A stretch of DNA of 43,551 nucleotides from Bacteroidales bacterium (GTDB lineage: Bacteria > Bacteroidota > Bacteroidia > Bacteroidales > WCHB1-69), in NCBI GenBank assembly GCA_017613015.1, contig JAGAEQ010000077.1:1-43551 (forward strand), given 5' to 3'. The notes beneath the pieces are model-generated. The model saw only the letters and a list, made by a program, of their open reading frames with translations, was not told the DNA's origin and made no database searches. Both the position numbers and the translations under genes were made by a program. Each line of letters opens with the position of its first letter. The stretch's first letter is position 1. Positions 40,633 to 43,551 of the stretch are shown piece by piece.

Positions 40633-41232
40633 TTAGAAGGTATACGTTGTGTGAATCAATAAACTGTTGTGCCTCAAACCGGCCCTGCTGTACAGGCTTT
40701 TTCCCACCGGGGTAAGGGAGTAGAGAAAGCGCAAATGCAGCCCCCAATGCCCTTCGCCCTGCCATTGCAGACCGCAGACGCCGCCCCATTCGAAAAAGCG
40801 GTAGGTGTCTTCGCCGGAGGCGTCCCATTTCTCTCCGTTCCGGCTGATGCTGATTCTTGGGGTCATGTTGAAAGAGAAGCCCGCTTCCAAACGGTAGGTT
40901 TTCAGGCAGTTCCATTGCGCCAGCAGGGGCATGCCGATTTGGTGGAAGGTGGCGTGGTAGGTGTTCAGCATCCCTTCCCCCTCTTCGTTGGTCGCTTTGC
41001 AGCCTTTCTGCATATAGTCCAGTTCGCCTTGAAGTTGCCATTTCCCGTCTTGGAGCGGCAGCGCGGCGAACACACCGGCGAACAGTCCAGGTTTATGGTA
41101 GTCTTCCATGTTGTCTCCGTCCACTTGGGAAGCCAGCAGGCCGATACCGGCCCCGCCCTTGAAGCGTTGGGCTTCCGCCGAAAGTGTCAGCAGCAGCAGT
41201 CCGCAGGCCAGCAGCAGGTGTTGTTTACGCAT
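40633..41232 (-). CDS. Outer-membrane beta-barrel protein (PorT-like fold)
   Basis: A 199-aa exported barrel. The signal peptide (KQHLLLACGLLLLTLSAEAQ) is followed by strands with the pattern of the Bacteroidota OMP_b-brl_2 family: FKGGAGIGLLASQVDGDNME, GKWQLQGELDYMQKGC, HQIGMPLLAQWNCL. It ends HNSLLIHTTYTF, with the expected C-terminal Phe. Ligand unknown. The ATG at 41232 is preferred over ATG 41256, which is also possible. Its start overlaps by 8 bp the end of the frame that continues the riboflavin kinase domain past its stop. It is upstream of the CoA-disulfide-reductase gene (11 bp), so the three minus-strand genes may form one operon. Confidence 0.8.
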   Translation of the reverse strand: MRKQHLLLACGLLLLTLSAEAQRFKGGAGIGLLASQVDGDNMEDYHKPGLFAGVFAALPLQDGKWQLQGELDYMQKGCKATNEEGEGMLNTYHATFHQIGMPLLAQWNCLKTYRLEAGFSFNMTPRISISRNGEKWDASGEDTYRFFEWGGVCGLQWQGEGHWGLHLRFLYSLTPVGKSLYSRAGLRHNSLLIHTTYTF

Positions 41233-41332
41233 GGTTCTCTTTTTTAAACGTGTCATTTGTTTCCGCAAGGTGTTCCCGGACAAGCTGGCGGTCTGCCATC
41301 AGTTGCTTGCGCAAAGCCTCGGTGTCTGTGAA
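41225..41332 (-). pseudogene. Untranslated(?) former C-terminus of the riboflavin kinase gene
   Basis: In frame with the riboflavin kinase gene, the codons after its TAA (41335-41333) read FTDTEALRKQLMADRQLV then REHLAETNDTFKKENHA and stop at TAA 41227-41225. The first part is what riboflavin kinases carry after the LRxE motif (F-x-S-x-E-x-L..I..D). So the stop appears to sit inside a formerly longer gene. Confidence 0.7.
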
Positions 41333-41623
41333 TTAGCGGTTTTCCCGCAGGAAATGCAAAGGGGTGATTTCCACGCTTTCTCCGTACAGGTCGCCGGAGA
41401 AGTCCAGCAGGTGCATCTCCACCCTCCGGTTTTTTCCGTCCAAGGTGGGGCGCATCCCGATGTCCAACATGCCGTAGCGGCAGCCCCCTTTCCAGTGCAG
41501 CACTGCCGCGTACACCCCGTCTTCCGGCAGAGGGTCGGCGGTTTGCAGGTTGGCCGTGGGAAAGCCTATCGTCCGTCCGATGCGGTCTCCCGGGACTATG
41601 GTTCCGTGCAGGGTGGCGTACAT
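41333..41623 (-). CDS. Riboflavin kinase domain protein, short (in-frame stop)
   Basis: A 96-aa protein that is the flavokinase (RFK) domain alone; ordinary bacterial RibF has an FAD-synthetase domain in front, which is missing here. The RFK motif PTAN is in RTIGFPTANLQTAD, and catalytic Glu in RRVEMHLLDFSGDLYGE. It ends at LHFLRENR, where normal enzymes go on with a C-terminal helix. The frame does go on after TAA (see 41225-41332), so one nonsense change seems to have removed about 35 residues. SD AAGGA is ahead of the ATG at 41623. Whether it still works is open. Sequencing error cannot be excluded. Confidence 0.8.
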   Translation of the reverse strand: MYATLHGTIVPGDRIGRTIGFPTANLQTADPLPEDGVYAAVLHWKGGCRYGMLDIGMRPTLDGKNRRVEMHLLDFSGDLYGESVEITPLHFLRENR

Positions 41624-41721
41624 TTCCTATCCTTGTTTGTCAAAATGCAAAGGTCCGTAAAAAAACGATACCATTCCCGACAGCCGTAGCATAAAAAAAA
41701 TAAAAAAAGCACCGTATGGTA

Positions 41722-43310
<1,589 letters not shown>

Positions 43311-43331
43311 CATCCAATAGAGCAGTACGAT

Positions 43332-43551
43332 ATGAAGGTAGATGTCATTACCCCGGAACAGCAGCTGACGTTGGACAACGTTTCTTTGGTGCAACTGCCT
43401 GGTGTGGACGGTTTGTTTGAGATTCTGAAAGGCCACGCACCCCTCATTGCCGCTTTGGGCAAAGGCCGCGCGAAAATGGAAGTGGATGGGGAGACCAAAA
43501 GCTATACCGTACAGCACGGCGTGGTGGAGGTTTTGAAAGACCACGTGAAAA
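43332..43551 (+). CDS. atpC: F1 ATP synthase subunit epsilon (start of gene, cut by window edge)
   Basis: The first 73 codons of the small epsilon subunit are present: MKVDVITPEQQLTLDNVSLV, then LPGVDGLFEILKGHAPLIAALGKG and SYTVQHGVVEVLKDHV. This is the N-terminal beta-sandwich domain of epsilon, with the G-x-F-x-I-L-x-x-H-A-P-L signature. The C-terminal helical arm is outside the window or, as often in this phylum, missing. It lies 21 bp after atpD in the same operon. Confidence 0.95.
   Translation, partial: MKVDVITPEQQLTLDNVSLVQLPGVDGLFEILKGHAPLIAALGKGRAKMEVDGETKSYTVQHGVVEVLKDHVK

Noticed and set aside
39215-40636. Open frame of 473 codons opposite the CoA-disulfide-reductase gene
   Set aside because: Antisense shadow of a clear enzyme gene; its translation shows no family motif.
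40633-41232. Naming this barrel PorT of the T9SS
   Set aside because: The fold class is similar, but the family is wide and nothing specific to PorT is seen; it is not next to T9SS genes.

Overview
The window reads as a chromosomal segment of a bacterium of the phylum Bacteroidota, most likely order Bacteroidales. Four things point there: a type IX secretion (T9SS) locus with porU and porV; a cargo-type protease with a C-terminal sorting domain; many upstream regions with the Bacteroidota -7 box TAnnTTTG; and an ATP synthase operon that opens with atpD-atpC. It is GC-rich for the group. No genus can be named from the sequence alone.

Left part (1-11,020, all minus strand). Reading in transcription order from the right, a gatE-gatD pair encodes an archaeal-type Glu-tRNA(Gln) amidotransferase. 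A MORN-repeat exported protein, a putative porin and the dipeptidase PepD follow, ending at a clear terminator. Then come a small lipoprotein, a ClC channel with CBS domains, and the 5' end of a family 2 glycoside hydrolase cut by the window edge. The gatDE pair is the most surprising content, because bacteria normally use GatCAB and/or GlnRS.

Middle (11,246-27,419). A GT-C-like membrane glycosyltransferase converges on a six-gene minus-strand operon: pseudopilin-like protein, DUF3822, rsmD, yicC, rlmB, and a trypsin-like protease that carries a T9SS sorting domain. nadB and a HAD phosphatase are divergent. A 1.3-kb patch next to tRNA-Ser(CGA) holds a DUF4160/DUF2442 pair and the C-terminal scrap of a tyrosine integrase, so it looks like the remains of a mobile element. 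asd, a YihY/BrkB membrane protein, corA, a PurF paralogue without its catalytic cysteine, and tRNA-Met(CAT) follow.

Right part (27,526-43,551). An M23/LysM envelope hydrolase sits 9 bp ahead of porU, the T9SS sortase-like protease, followed by porV, its outer-membrane partner. Next is a tight plus-strand run of ispF, a small membrane protein, mutL, an HD phosphohydrolase and a flavin reductase. Converging on it is a minus-strand set: a riboflavin kinase domain that seems cut short by an in-frame stop, a beta-barrel protein, and a CoA-disulfide-reductase-like enzyme with a rhodanese domain. The window closes with atpD and the start of atpC.

Most of the window is ordinary housekeeping and envelope biology. 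The points worth a second look are gatDE, the PurF-like protein, the interrupted riboflavin kinase, the tRNA-Ser island, and the link of a peptidoglycan hydrolase to porU.
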